A DNA stretch of 64,000 nt, taken from Balaenoptera acutorostrata (lineage: Eukaryota > Chordata > Mammalia > Artiodactyla > Balaenopteridae). Shown in pieces: positions 36,785 to 50,479 of this stretch. Every line of letters begins with the position of its first letter. Position 1 is the stretch's first letter. A model generated the notes under the pieces. That model was given only the letters and a program-made list of their open reading frames with translations, had not been told where the DNA came from and made no database searches. The DNA is taken from positions 434,001 through 498,000 of the forward strand of contig NW_026646030.1 of the NCBI RefSeq assembly GCF_949987535.1. Reading direction: 5' to 3'. The translations under genes and the position numbers were made by a program.

Positions 36785-37114
36785 AGGATCAGTAACAGAA
36801 TTTGAGAACATTGTAACTTCAATGAACAGATGTGTGAGCCAAACTGTAATTAACATAGAGCAGTGTATAAGGCTCGTGTAAAATAAGATGTTTCTAACAC
36901 TTCCATTTGATATTTCCATCACTTTATTATAAGCAAGTTCAGTGGAGGGGTTTGTCTTATTTGTCAGGTCAACAGTAGAGAAATGCAGTGATTTCTTTCC
37001 AAGGATGTACATCTAATAATCTTGGTTGAAGTTTCAACCTTGTTTTGAATGATTTTCCATTGAACATGATACCTCTCTTTCAGCTCCTAGATTTCTGAGA
37101 AGTATAAAATCTTA
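36785..37114. other. Unassigned AT-rich stretch
   Basis: No repeat or ORF that I recognise; ordinary-looking flank between the LTR and the next L1 relic. Confidence 0.45.
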
Positions 37115-37315
37115 TATTTTTTTATTACCAAAGGGGAAAGGTGGGAGGAGGGATAAATTAACAGTTTTGGATTAACATATACACACTGCTATGTATAAAA
37201 TATATCATCAACAAGGAACTACTGTATAGCACAGGGAACTATACTCAATATTTTTAAGGACCCCTAAGGGGAAATAATCTGAAAAACAATAGATATCTAT
37301 ATCAACATCATCTAT
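37115..37315 (+). mobile_element. L1 3'UTR relic next to the right array
   Basis: GGGGAAAGGTGGGAGGAGGG, ATACACACTGCTATGTATAA, AACTACTGTATAGCACAGGG and AACTATACTCAATATTTTTA are L1 3'UTR marks in the right order. It has the same orientation as the L1-derived part of the monomers and sits just left of where satellite homology resumes. Confidence 0.8.
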
Positions 37316-37507
37316 CAACTACAGATAAAATGGAAACTAAAGGAGGCCGATGGTGAGCGTTTCTGAACCTGAAGACTTCAATCATCTAAAGTTCGGACTC
37401 TGCCTACGGCCCAAGTCCCTTAATGAACACACATGTACCAGTAGCTTAAAAATTCCCCAGATTGGAGATCGGGGAGACACTGATTTGGAAAAATCCCTGG
37501 TGTTCTC
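37316..37507. other. Transition between L1 relic and satellite
   Basis: About 190 bp with no clear match. It occupies the place where a monomer would have the start of its non-L1 part, so it may be that part in a strongly diverged form. TTAAAAATTCCCCAG and GGGGAGACACTGATTTGG look LTR-like, but this is unconfirmed. Confidence 0.35.
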
Positions 37508-38099
37508 CTTACATACAAGGGACCTTTCCTACAGCTAAAACATGCCTGTGACACCCAGAAGATGGAACACGGTTGGATCAGGAAGATTTTGGAAAAGGAA
37601 CCAAAACTCCTAATGTCCTGGTTGTTGGATTAACCCCTCCAGCCTTTTTCCTAAAAATCTCCCCACTTGAGGATGTCAGCACCTTCAACATCCAGTTGCA
37701 CAGAATTTGGAATTTGTCCAAAGGAAGAAGGGGAAGGAGGAGAAATAAGGAGAGCCAAGCCCTAGATGCCCTAACAGGCACAAGTCACTCTAATTTCCAA
37801 TCAGGAAGAAGAATTAAGCAAAGGCTTAACCTGCCACTGAGAACCAGAGTAGGGCCAGAAGCAAACCAGCGCCTCTGCGGGAAGCTCCCAAAAAGAGAGT
37901 TGAAAAATGGAGCTCAGGGGCACTGCAATTCACAAACCTGCAGAGTTTTAAATTATAACTATCGTCCAAAACTATATTGAGGGAAGGCAACGAAAAGGAT
38001 TGGAAAGCAAGGCAGAATTGCAGGAAACAAATTTCAGGAGTTAGATTCGAATAGCCACTAAAGCACATGAAAAGCGGCCAAACGTTGACAAGGATGCAC

Positions 38100-38171
38100 T
38101 TGGCCAAAAAGGGCGTATGCGTTTTTTCCTGAATAAACTCAGAAAAAAACGCATAGGCCCTTTTTGGCCAA
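38100..38171. repeat. Palindrome, monomer 15 (array-edge copy, four mismatches)
   Basis: Changes at 38,136, 38,138, 38,143 and 38,156, all in the right arm. First palindrome of the right array and the most degraded one. Confidence 0.95.
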
Positions 38172-39856
38172 CCAAGCAAGCCGGAAATGCAAATCAGCAC
38201 TACAAAGAAGTCTCACTTCCCATTGGTCAAAAGGAACTTCCTAAACAAGTGTAAAAACAAGAAATGCAGGAGAGGCCAAGGAGGAAAGGGAGCCTTGTTA
38301 CACTGATGGGTGGGATGTAAATTGCAATGGCGACTCTGGAGAAGGGTATGGTGTTTCCTAAAACATCTAAAAAACACAGCTAGACAGAATGGGGCACTTC
38401 CACTCATGGGCGTATAAATTAGGAAAACTAAAAATCAAAAAGACACAAGCAACCCAAAGCTTAGGGCTGCTCTGGTTATAAGAAACTCCATTTTGGTACA
38501 TCTTAAATATCCCAGGAATGAGAAAAATGGATAAAGAATTTGTGGTAATTATGTACAATGGAATATCACTCAGGCATGAAATCAATGTCATAAGGCTAGT
38601 AGCAGCATGATAAATGGATTTAGGTACGACGATTCTAAGTGAAATAAGTCACACAGAAAAAGTCACTTATCATGAGATGTCACTTATAGAGGGAATGTAA
38701 AAACCGTTACACTTGAACTGAATTACAAAACAGACCAGAGTCACACATGTAGAAAACACACTATGACTGCTGAACGGGAAAGGTGAGGTGGGGTGATGCA
38801 TAAAACAAGGGTTTCAAATTAGCTCAGATACCGTTCCATAAACCCAATATGTAATAGACAAGACCTACTCCTTGCTCAGTGAACTGGACTCAACACCCAT
38901 TATTCACCACACAAGAATATATCTGAGTAGTAAGAATATTCAAACCTATGTTTTGATATCTCTCTGTAAGTGAGTCAAGGGGGTGTAAAGCGGCCTAAAC
39001 ACAGCCGTGAAAAGCAGCTAAACCCCATTATAAAAATAAATTACTTTTCAAAACCCGTGAAACAGAGACAGTGAAAGAGAGAGAAATTCTTACAAAATTC
39101 GTTCAGGGGCTGTGATGCAATCTGGATTGACCATATCTAGACCCACAGCTGATTGAGACATAAGGGTGGACACTCTTGGGGCTGAGAGGATTGGTGAGTT
39201 TGGGGGAGCCAACGCAGACACTTTAAAGTAATACTGCATGGGACCCATGCCATGGGTCCCAAATCTCCAGGTTCAAGGGCATCTTCCTATATGGAAAACA
39301 TGCATGAGAAACCCAGAAGATTGTACACCATGTGATCGGGAAAGGTTTCTAAAACTCACCTCATATCTCATCTCCTTGTGCTCGGGTTCGCCATTCCAGC
39401 CACTTTACTAGCCATCTCCCTACGTGGAACATCAGCCCCTTTAACCTCCTGTTCCGTACAGGTTGCAATTTGTCCTGACGATGAACGGGAAGAAGGGGAA
39501 CCAATGAGAGACTAGCTCTAGGTGTTGGGACAGGCACAGGTCACTCTATTTTCCCATCAGGGAGAAGAATTAACAACAGGCTCACCCTGGCCCACGGAAC
39601 CAGAAGAGGGCCTGAAGCAATCCTGCACTTTTGCGGCCAGCTCCCAAAAAAGCGATTTGAAAAATGGAGCTCACGCGCACTGCAATTCACAAACCTGCAG
39701 ACTTATAAATGATAACTCTCGTCCACAAATAAATTGAGGGAAGGCAACTAAGAGGATTTGAAAGCAAGGCAGAATTGCAGGAAACAGATTTCAGGAGGTA
39801 GATTCGAATCGCCTTGAAAGCACATGAAAAGCGGCAAAACGTCGACAGTGATGCCC

Positions 39857-39928
39857 TTGGCCAAAAAGGGCGTATGCGTTTTTTTCTGAATATATTCAGG
39901 AAAAAACGCATACGCCCTTTTTCGCCAA
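39857..39928. repeat. Palindrome, monomer 16 (two mismatches)
   Basis: C to T at 39,885 and G to C at 39,923. Confidence 0.95.
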
Positions 39929-41616
39929 CCAAGCAACCTGGAAAGGCAAATCAGCGCTCCAAAGAAGTCTCGCTTCCCAGCGGGCAAAAGGGCCATGCGG
40001 AAAAAAGTGTAAAAACAAGAAATGCAGGACAGGCCATGGAGAAATGGGAGCCTTGCTACGCTGATGGGCAGGATGTAAATTGCCAACAGCCACCCTGGAG
40101 AAGTGTACGGTGTGTCCTGAAACATCTAAAAAACACAGCTTAGAGAGCATAGGGCACTTCCATTCAAGGATGTACAAATTGGGAAAACTAAAAATCAGCA
40201 AGACACAGGCACCCCAAAGTTAAGGGCTGCTCTGTTGACAAGAACCTCCACTTCATTACACCTTAAATATCCTAGGAAAGAGAAAAGTGGATAAAGAATT
40301 TGTGGTCCTTATGTGCAATGGGATATCACTCAGGCATGAAATCAATTTCATAATCTTAGTAGCAGCATGATGAGTGGATTTAGGTACGACGATTCTAAGT
40401 GAAATAAGTCACACAGAAAAAGACACTTATCATAAGATATCACTTATAGAGGGAATATAAAAACCGTTACACTTGAACTGAATTACAAAACAGAACAGAA
40501 TCACACATTTAGAAAACACACTATGGCTGCTAAATGGTAAAGGTGAGGTGGGGTGAGGCATAAAACAAGGGTTTCAAATTAGATCACATACCGTTCTTTA
40601 AACCCAATATGTAATAGACAAGACTTACTCCTTGCTCAGTGAACTGGACTCAACACCCCCTATTCACCGCAGAAGATTATTACTGACTAGTAAGAATCTT
40701 AAAACCTATATATTGATATCTCTCTGTAAGTGAGTCAAGTGGGTGTAAAGCGGCATAAACACAGCAGTGAAAAGTAGCTAAACCCTATTATAAAAATAAA
40801 TTACTTTTAAAAACCCATGAAACAAAGACAGTGAAAGAGAGAGAAATTCTTACAAAACTCGTTCAGGGGCTGTGATGCAACCTGGATTGACCATATCTAG
40901 ACCTACAGCTGATTGAGACATAAGGGTGGACACTCTTGGGGCTGAGAGGTTTGGTGAGGTTGGGTGAGCCAACGCAGACCCTTTAAAGTAATACTGCAAG
41001 GTACCCATCCCATGGGTCCCAAATCTCCAGGTTCAACGGCATCTTCCTACGTTGAAAACATTCTTGAGAAACCCAGAAGATGGTACACCGTGTGATCGGG
41101 AAAGGTTTCTAAAACGCACCTCAATTCTCATCACCTTGTGCTCGGGTTCACCATTCCAATCGCTTTAGTAGCAATCTCCCTACTTGGAGCATCAGCACCT
41201 TTAACCTCCTGTTCCGTACAGGTTGCAATTTGTCCTGAGGATGAACGGGAAGAAGGGGAACCAATGAGAGACTAGCTGTAGGTGTTGGGACAGGCACATG
41301 CCACTCTATTTTCCCATCAGGAAGAAGAATTAACCACAGGCTCAGCCTGGCCCCCGGAACCAGAATAGGGCCTGAAGCAATCCTGCACTTTTGCGGCCAG
41401 CTCCCAAAAAAGCGAGTTGAAAAATGGAGGTCAGGGGCACTGCAATTCACAAACCTGCAGAGTTATAAATGCTAACTCTCGTCCACAAATAAATTGAGGG
41501 AAGGCAAAGAAAAGCATTTGAAAGCAAGGCAGAATTGCAGGAAACAGATTTCAGGAGGTAGTTTCGAATCGCCTTTAAAGCACATGAAAAGCGGCAAAAC
41601 GTCGACAGTGATGCCC

Positions 41617-41688
41617 TTGGCCAAAAAGGGCGTATACGTTTTTTCCTGAATATATTCAGGAAAAAACGCATACGCCCTTTTTGGCCAA
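41617..41688. repeat. Palindrome, monomer 17 (one mismatch)
   Basis: G to A at 41,636 (GTATACG for GTATGCG). Confidence 0.95.
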
Positions 41689-43373
41689 TCAAGCAACCTG
41701 GAAAGGCAAATCAGCGCTACAAAGAAGTCTCGCTTTCCATAGATCAAAAGGGCCATGCTGAAAAAAGTTTCAAAACCAGAAATGCAGGACCGGCCATGGA
41801 GAAATGGGAGCCTTGCTACGCTGATGGGCGGGATGTAAATTGCCAACAGCCGCTCTGGAGAAGTGTACGGTGTGTCCTAAAACATCTAAAAAACACAGCT
41901 TAGAGAGCATAGGGCACTTCCTCTCATGGGTGTATAAATTGGGAAAACTAAAAATCAGCAACACAGGCACCTCAAAGTTTAGGGCTGCTCTGTTGACGAG
42001 AACCTCCACTTCACTACACCTTAAACATCCCAGGAAAGCGAAAAATGGATAAAGAAATTGTGGTCCTTATGTAAAATGGGATATCACTCAGGCATGACAT
42101 CAATGTCCTAATGTTAGTAGCAGCATGATGAGTGGATTTAGGTACGACGATTCTAAGTGAAATAAGTCACACAGAAAAAGACACTTATCATAAGATATCA
42201 CTTATAGAGGGAATGTAAAAACCGCCACACTTGAACTGAATTACAAAACAGAACAGAGTCACACATTTAGTAAACACACTATGGCTGCTTACCTGGAAAG
42301 GTGAGGTGGGGTGAAGCATAAAACAAGGGTTTCAAATTAGGTCAGAAACCGCTCCATAAACCCAATATGTAATAGACAAGACCTACTCCTTGCTCAGTGA
42401 ACTGGACTCAACACCACCTATTCACCGCACAAGAATATATCTGAGTAGTAAGAATCTTCAAACCTATATATTGATATCTCTCTGTAAGTGAGTCAAGTCG
42501 GTGTAAAGCGGCATAAACACAGCAGTGAAAAGCAGCTAAACCCCATTATAAAAATAAATTACTTTTAAAATCCCATGAAACAAAGACAGTGAAAGAAAGA
42601 GAAATTCTCACACAATTCATTCAGGGGCTGTGATGCAACCTGGAATGACCATACCTAGACCCACAGCTGATTGAGACATAAGGGTGGACACTCTTGGGGC
42701 TGAGAGGTTTGCTGTGGTTGGGTGAACCAACGCAGACCCTTTAAAGTAATACTGCGTGGTACCCATCCCATGGGTCCCAAATCTCCATGTTCAAGGGCAT
42801 CCTCCTACATCGAAATCATGCATGAGAAACCCAGAAGATGGTACACCGTGTGATTGGGAAAGGTTTCTAAAATGGACCTCATTACTCATTTCCTTGTGCT
42901 TGAGTTCGCCATTCCAGCCGCTTTACTACCAATCTCCCTACTTGGAACATAAGCACCTTTAACCTCCTGTTCCGTACAGGTTGCAATTTGTCCTGAGAAT
43001 GAACGGGAAGAAGGGGAACCAAAGAGAGACTAGCTCTAAGTGTTGGGACAGGCACAGGCCACTCTATTTTCCCATTAGGAAGAAGCATTATCCACAGGCT
43101 CAGCCTGCCCTCCGGAACCAGGAGAGGGCCTGAAGCAATCCTGCGCTTTTGCGGCAGCTCCCAAAAAAGCAAGTTGAAATACCGAACTCAGGGTCACTGC
43201 AATTCACACACCTGCAGAGTGAAAAATGATAACTCTCGTCCACAAATAAATTGAGGGAAGGCAACGAAGAGGATTTGAAAGCAAGGCAGAATTGCAGGAA
43301 ACAAATTTCAGGAGGTAGATTCGAATCACCTTTAAAGCACATGAAAAGCATCAAAACGTCGACAGTGATGCCC

Positions 43374-43445
43374 TTGCCCAAAAAGGGCTTATGCGTTTTT
43401 TCCTGAATATATTCAGGAAAAAACGCATACGCCCTTTTTGGCCAA
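43374..43445. repeat. Palindrome, monomer 18 (two mismatches)
   Basis: G to C at 43,377, shared with monomers 12 and 26, plus a private G to T at 43,389. Confidence 0.95.
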
Positions 43446-45132
43446 CCAAGCATCCTGGAAAGGCAAATCAGCGCTACAAAGAAGTCTCGCTTCCCAGCGG
43501 GCAAAAGGGCCATGCTTAAAAAAGTGTCAAAACCAGAAATGCAGGACAGGCCATGGAGAAATGGGAGCCTTGCTACGCTGATGGGCGGGATGTAAATTGC
43601 CAACAGCCACTCTGGATAAGTGTACGGTGTGTCCTGAAACATCTAAAAAACACAGCTTAGAGAGCATAGGGCACTTCCACTCATGGGTGTATAAATTGGG
43701 AAAACTAAAAATCAGCAAGACACAGGCACCCCAAAGTTTAGGGCTGCTCTGTTGACAAGAACCTCCAGTTCATTACACCTTAAATATCCCAGGAAAGAGA
43801 AAAATGGATAAAGAAGTTGTGGTCATTCTGTACAATGGGATATCACTCAGCCATTATATCAATGTCATAAGGCTAGTAGCAGCATGATGAGTGGATTTAG
43901 GTACGAAGATTCTAAGTGAAATATGTCACACAGAAAAAGACACTTATCATAAGATATCACTTATAGAGGGAATGGAAAAACCGATACACTTGAACTGAAT
44001 TACAAAACAGAACAGAATCACACATTTATAAAACACACTATGGCTGCTTAATGGGAAAGGTGAGGTGGGGTGATGCCTAAAACAAGGGTTTCAAATTAGC
44101 TCAGATACCGTTCCATAAACCCAATATGTAATAGACAAGACCTACTCCTTGCTCAGTGAACTGGACTCAACACCCCCTATTCACCGCACAAGAATATATC
44201 TGACTAGTAAGAATCTTCAAACCTATGTATTGATATCTCTCTGTAAGTGAGTCAAGGGGGTGTAAAGCGGCATAAACACAACCGTGAAAAGCAGCTAAAC
44301 CCCATTATAAAAATAAATGACTTTTCAAAACCCGTGAAACAAAGACAGTGAAAGAGAGAGAAATTCTTACACAATTCGTTCAGGGGCTGTGATGCAACCT
44401 GGAATGACCATACCTAGACCCACAGCTGATTGAGACATAAGGGTGGACACTCTTGGGGCTGAGAGGTTTGGTGTGGTTGGGTGAGCCAACACAGACCCTT
44501 TAAAGTAATACTGCGTGGTACCCATCCCTTGGGTCCCAAATCTCCAGGTTCAAGGGCATCTTCCTACATCGAAATCATGCATGAGAGACCCAGAAGATGG
44601 TACACCCTGTGATTGGGAAAGGTTTCTAAAATGCGTCTCATTACTCATGTCCTTGTGCTCGAGTTCGCCATTCCAGCCACTTTACTACCAATCTCCCTAC
44701 TTGGAACATTAGCACCTTTAACCTCCTGTTCTGTACAGGTTGCAATTTGTCCTGAGAATGAACGGGAAGAAGGGGAACCAATGAGAGAGTAGCTCTAGGT
44801 GTTGGGACAGGCACAGGCCACTCTATTTTCCCATCAGGAAGAAGAATTATCCACAGGCTCAGCCTGCCCCCCGAACCAGAATAGGGCCTGAAGCAATCCT
44901 GCGCTTTTGCGGCCAGCTCCCAAAAAAGCGACTTGAAAAATGGAGCTCAGGGGCACTGCAATTCCCAAAGCTGCAGAGTTATGAATGATAACTCTCGTCC
45001 ACAAATATATTGAGGGAAGGCAACGAAGAGGATTTTAAAGCAAGGCAGAATTGCAGGAAACAGGTTTCAGGAGGTAGTTTCGAATTGCCTTGAAAGCACA
45101 TGAAAAGCAGCAAAACGTCGACAGTGATGCCC

Positions 45133-45204
45133 TTGGCCCAAAAGGGCGTATGCGTTTTTTCCTGAATATATTCAGGAAAAAACGCATACGCCCTTTTTGG
45201 CCAA
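45133..45204. repeat. Palindrome, monomer 19 (one mismatch)
   Basis: A to C at 45,139. First member of the 3,516-bp dimer. Confidence 0.96.
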
Positions 45205-46891
45205 CCAAGCAACCTGGAAAGGCAAATCACCGCTACAAAGAAGTCTCGCTTCCCAGTGGCAAAAGGGCCATGCGGAAAAAAGTGTCCAAACCAGTAATGC
45301 AGGACCGGCCATGGAGAAATGGGAGCCTTGCTACGCTGATGGGCGGGATGTAAATTGCCAACAGCCACTCTGGAGAAGTGTACGGTGTGTCCTGAAACAT
45401 CTAAAAAACACAGCTTGGAGAGCATTGGGCACTTCCACTCATGGGCGTATAAATTGGGAAAACTAAAAATCAGCAAGACACAGGCACCCCAAAGTTTAGG
45501 GCTGCTCTGTTGACAAGAACCCCCACTTCATTACACCTTAAATATCCTAGGAAAGAGAAAAATGGATAAAGAAGTTGTGGTCCTCATGTACAATGGAATA
45601 TCACTCAGCCATGAAATCCACGTCATAAGGCTAGTAGCAGCACGATGAGTGGATTTAGGTACGACGATTCTAAGTGAAATAAGTCACACAGAAAAAGACA
45701 CTTATCATAAGATATCACTTATAGATTGAATGTAAAAACCACTACACTTGAACTGAATGACAAAACAGAAGAGAGTCACACGTTTAGAAAACACACTATG
45801 GCTGCTGAACGGGAAATGTGAGGTGGGGTGATGCCTAAAACAAGGGTTTCAAATTAGCTCAGATACCGTTCCATAAACCCAATATGTAGTAGACAAGACC
45901 TACTCCTTGCTCAGTGAACTGGACTCAACACCCCCTATTCACCACACAAGAATATATCTGACTAGTAAGAATCTTCAAACCTATGTATTGATATCTCTCT
46001 GTAAATGAGTCAAGGGGGTGTAAAGCGACCTAAACACAGCCGTGAAAAGGAGCTAAACCCCATTATAAAAATAAATGACTTTTCAAAATCCGTGAAACAA
46101 AGACAGTGAAAGAGAGAGAAATTCTTACACAATTCGTTCAGGGGTTGTGATGCAACCTGGATTGACCATATCTAGACCCACAGCTGATTGAGACATAAGG
46201 GTGGACACTCTTGGGGCTGAGAGGTTTGGTGAGGTTGGGTGAGCCAACACAGACCCTTTAAAGTAATACTGCATGGTACCCATCCCATGGGTCCCATATC
46301 TCCAGGGTCAAGGGCATCTTCCTATGTCGAAAACATGCATGAGAAACCCAGAAGATGGTACACCGTGTGATCGGGAAAGGTTTCTAAAACGCACCTCATT
46401 TCTCATCTCCTTGTGCTCGGGTTCGCCATTACAGCCGCTTTACTAGCCATCTCCCTCCTTGGAGAATCAGCACCTTTAACCTCCTGTTCCGTACCGGTTG
46501 CAATTTGTCCTGAGAATGAACGTGAAGAAGGGGAACCAATGAGAGACTAGCTCTAGGTGTTGGGACAGGCACAGGTCACTCTATATTCCCATCAGGAAGA
46601 AGAATTAACCACAAGCTCAGCCGGCCCTCCAAAACCAGAAGAGGGCCTGAAGCAATCCTGCACTTTTGCGGCCAGCTCCCAAAAAAGCGAGTTGAAAAAT
46701 GGAGCTCAGGGGCACTGCAATTCACAAACCTGCAGACTTATAAATGATAACTCTCGTCCACAAATATATTGAGGGAAGGCAACGAAGAGGATTTGAAAGC
46801 AAGGCAGAATTGCAAGAAACAGATTACAGGAGGTAGATTCGAATCGGCTTGAAAGCACATGAAAAGCGGCAAAACGTGGACAATGATGCCC

Positions 46892-46963
46892 TTGGCCAAA
46901 AAGGGCGTATGCGTTTTTTCCTGAATATATTCAGGAAAAAACGCATACGCCCTTTTTGGCCAA
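46892..46963. repeat. 72-bp perfect palindrome, monomer 20
   Basis: All arm pairs match. Second member of the 3,516-bp dimer. Confidence 0.98.
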
Positions 46964-48648
46964 CCAAGCAACCTGGAAAGGCAAATCAGCGCTCCAAAGA
47001 AGTCTGGCTTCCCAGCGGGCAAAAGGGCCATGCGGAAAAAAGTGTCAAAACCAGAAATGCCGGACCAGCCATGGAGAAATGGGAGCCTTGCTACACTGAT
47101 GGGCGGGATGTAAATTGCCAACAGCCACTCTGGAGAAGTGTACGGTGTGTCCTGAAACATCTAAAAAACACAGCTTGGAGAGCCTAGGGCACTTCCACGC
47201 ATGGGCGTATAAATTGGGAAAACTAAACATCAGCAAGACACAGGCACCCCAAAGTTTAGGGCTGCTCTGTTGACAAGAACCCCCACTTCATTACACCTTA
47301 AATATCCTAGGAAAGAGAAAAATGGATAAAGAAGTTGTGGTCCTCATGTACAATGGAATATCACTCAGCCATGAAATCAACGTCATAAGGCTAGTAGCAG
47401 CACGATGAGTGGATTTAGGTATGACGATTCTAAGTGAAATAAGTCACACAGAAAAAGACACTTATCATAAGATATCACTTATAGAGGGAATGTAAAAACC
47501 GCTACACTTGACCTGAATGACAAAACAGAAGAGAGTCACACGTTTAGAAAACACACTATGGCTGCTGAACGGGAAAGGTGAGGTGGGGTGATGCCTAAAA
47601 CAAGGGTTTCAAATTAGCTCAGATACCGTTCCATAAACCCAATATGTAATAGACAAGACCTACTCCTTGCTCAGTGAACTGGACTCAACACCCCCTATTC
47701 ACCGCACAAGAATATATCTGACTAGTAAGAATCTTCAAACCTATGTATTGATATCTCTCTGTAAGTGAGTCAAGGGGGTGTCAAGCGGCATAAACACAGC
47801 CGTGAAAAGCAGCTAAACCCCATTATAAAAATAAATGACTTTTCAAAACCCGTGAAACAAAGACAGTGAAACAGAGAGAAATTCTTACACAATTCGTTCA
47901 GGGGCTGTGATGCAACCTGGATTGACCATATCTAGACCCACAGCTGATTGAGACATAAGGGTGGACACTCTTGGGGCTGAGAGGTTTGGTGAGGTTGGGT
48001 GAGCCAACGCAGACCCTTTAAAGTAATACTGCATGGTACCCATCCCATGGGTCCCAAATCTCCAGGTTCAAGGGCATCTTCCTACGTCGAAAACATGCAT
48101 GAGAAACCCAGAAGATGGTACACCATGTGATCGGGAAAGGTTTCTAAAACGCACCTCATTTCTCATCTCCTTGTGCTCGGGTTCGCCATTCAGGCTGCTT
48201 TACTAGCCATCTCCCTCCTTGGAGAATCAGCACTTTTAACCTCCGGTTCTGTACAGGTTGCAATTTGTCCTGAGGATGAACGGGAAGAGGGGGAACCAAT
48301 GAGAGACTAGCTCTAGGTTTTGGGACAGGCATAGGTCACTCTATATTCCCATCAGGAAGAATTAACCACAAGCTCAGCCTGCCCCCCAGAACCAGAAGAG
48401 GGCCTGAAGCAATCCTGCACTTTTGCGGCCAGCTCCCAAAAAAGCGACTTGAAAAATGGAGCTCAGGGGCACTGCAATTCCCAAAGCTGCAGAGTTATGA
48501 ATGATAACTCTCGTCCACAAATATATTGAGGGAAGGCAACGAAGAGGATTTTAAAGCAAGGCAGAATTGCAGGAAACAGGTTTCAGGAGGTAGTTTCGAA
48601 TTGCCTTGAAAGCACATGAAAAGCAGCAAAACGTCGACAGTGATGCCC

Positions 48649-48720
48649 TTGGCCCAAAAGGGCGTATGCGTTTTTTCCTGAATATATTCAGGAAAAAACG
48701 CATACGCCCTTTTTGGCCAA
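48649..48720. repeat. Palindrome, monomer 21 (one mismatch)
   Basis: A to C at 48,655. Repeats the state of monomer 19 at an offset of 3,516 bp. Confidence 0.96.
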
Positions 48721-50407
48721 CCAAGCAACCTGGAAAGGCAAATCACCGCTACAAAGAAGTCTCGCTTCCCAGTGGCAAAAGGGCCATGCGGAAAAAAGTG
48801 TCCAAACCAGTAATGCAGGACCGGCCATGGAGAAATGGGAGCCTTGCTACGCTGATGGGCGGGATGTAAATTGCCAACAGCCACTCTGGAGAAGTGTACG
48901 GTGTGTCCTGAAACATCTAAAAAACACAGCTTGGAGAGCATTGGGCACTTCCACTCATGGGCGTATAAATTGGGAAAACTAAAAATCAGCAAGACACAGG
49001 CACCCCAAAGTTTAGGGCTGCTCTGTTGACAAGAACCCCCACTTCATTACACCTTAAATATCCTAGGAAAGAGAAAAATGGATAAAGAAGTTGTGGTCCT
49101 CATGTACAATGGAATATCACTCAGCCATGAAATCAACCTCATAAGGCTAGTAGCAGCACGATGAGTGGATTTAGGTACGACGATTCTAAGTGAAATAAGT
49201 CACACAGAAAAAGACACTTATCATAAGATATCACTTATAGAGTGAATGTAAAAACCACTACACTTGAACTGAATGACAAAACAGAAGAGAGTCACACGTT
49301 TAGAAAACACACTATGGCTGCTGAACGGGAAATGTGAGGTGGGGTGATGCCTAAAACAAGGGTTTCAAATTAGCTCAGATACCGTTCCATAAACCCAATA
49401 TGTAGTAGACAAGACCTACTCCTTGCTCAGTGAACTGGACTCAACACCCCCTATTCACCACACAAGAATATATCTGACTAGTAAGAATCTTCAAACCTAT
49501 GTATTGATATCTCTCTGTAAATGAGTCAAGGGGGTGTAAAGCGACCTAAACACAGCCGTGAAAAGCAGCTAAACCCCATTATAAAAATAAATGACTTTTC
49601 AAAATCCGTGAAACAAAGACAGTGAAAGAGAGAGAAATTCTTACACAATTCGTTCAGGGGTTGTGATGCAACCTGGATTGACCATATCTAGACCCACAGC
49701 TGATTGAGACATAAGGGTGGACACTCTTGGGGCTGAGAGGTTTGGTGAGGTTGGGTGAGCCAACACAGACCCTTTAAAGTAATACTGCATGGTACCCATC
49801 CCATGGGTCCCATATCTCCAGGGTCAAGGGCATCTTCCTATGTCGAAAACATGCATGAGAAACCCAGAAGATGGTACACCGTGTGATCGGGAAAGGTTTC
49901 TAAAACGCACCTCATTTCTCATCTCCTTGTGCTCGGGTTCACCATTCCAGCCGCTTTACTAGACATCTCACTCCTTGGAGAATCAGCACCTTTAACCTCC
50001 TGTTCCGTACCGGTTGCAATTTGTCCTGAGAATGAACGTGAAGAAGGGGAACCAATGAGAGACTAGCTCTAGGTGTTGGGACAGGCACAGGTCACTCTAT
50101 ATTCCCATCAGGAAGAAGAATTAACCACAAGCTCAGCCGGCCCTCCAAAACCAGAAGAGGGCCTGAAGCAATCCTGCACTTTTGCGGCCAGCTCCCAAAA
50201 AAGCGAGTTGAAAAATGGAGCTCAGGGGCACTGCAATTCACAAACCTGCAGACTTATAAATGATAACTCTCGTCCACAAATATATTGAGGGAAGGCAACG
50301 AAGAGGATTTGAAAGCAAGGCAGAATTGCAAGAAACAGATTACAGGAGGTAGATTCGAATCGGCTTGAAAGCACATGAAAAGCGGCAAAACGTGGACAAT
50401 GATGCCC

Positions 50408-50479
50408 TTGGCCAAAAAGGGCGTATGCGTTTTTTCCTGAATATATTCAGGAAAAAACGCATACGCCCTTTTTGGCCAA
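50408..50479. repeat. 72-bp perfect palindrome, monomer 22
   Basis: All arm pairs match. Repeats the state of monomer 20 at an offset of 3,516 bp. Confidence 0.98.

Larger units (their letters stand above)
42316..46299 (+). repeat. Three-copy 4-kb block B, copy 2
   Basis: Copy of 18,545-22,527. Its match to the third copy extends further left, to about 41,840 (offset 14,065 to 55,905), with shared marks CAGCCGCTCTGGAG and GTCCTAAAACATC. Copies 2 and 3 therefore share a longer segment than copies 1 and 2 do. Confidence 0.85.
44924..48439 (+). repeat. 3,516-bp higher-order dimer, copy 1
   Basis: Two unlike monomers (palindromes at 45,133 and 46,892) form one unit that is repeated directly downstream at an offset of 3,516 bp. 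The first monomer carries CGTCGACAGTG before the palindrome, the second CGTGGACAATG. Private shared bases include CCCAAAGCTGCAGAG, the CCAGTAATGCAGG variant and GAAATGCCGGACC. Confidence 0.9.

Noticed and set aside
34597..37020. GGATATACATCTAGTAG and GGATGTACATCTAATAA as target-site duplications around the retroviral remnant
   Set aside because: The left copy belongs to the pol sequence itself, and the match is too long and imperfect for a retroviral duplication of 4-6 bp.
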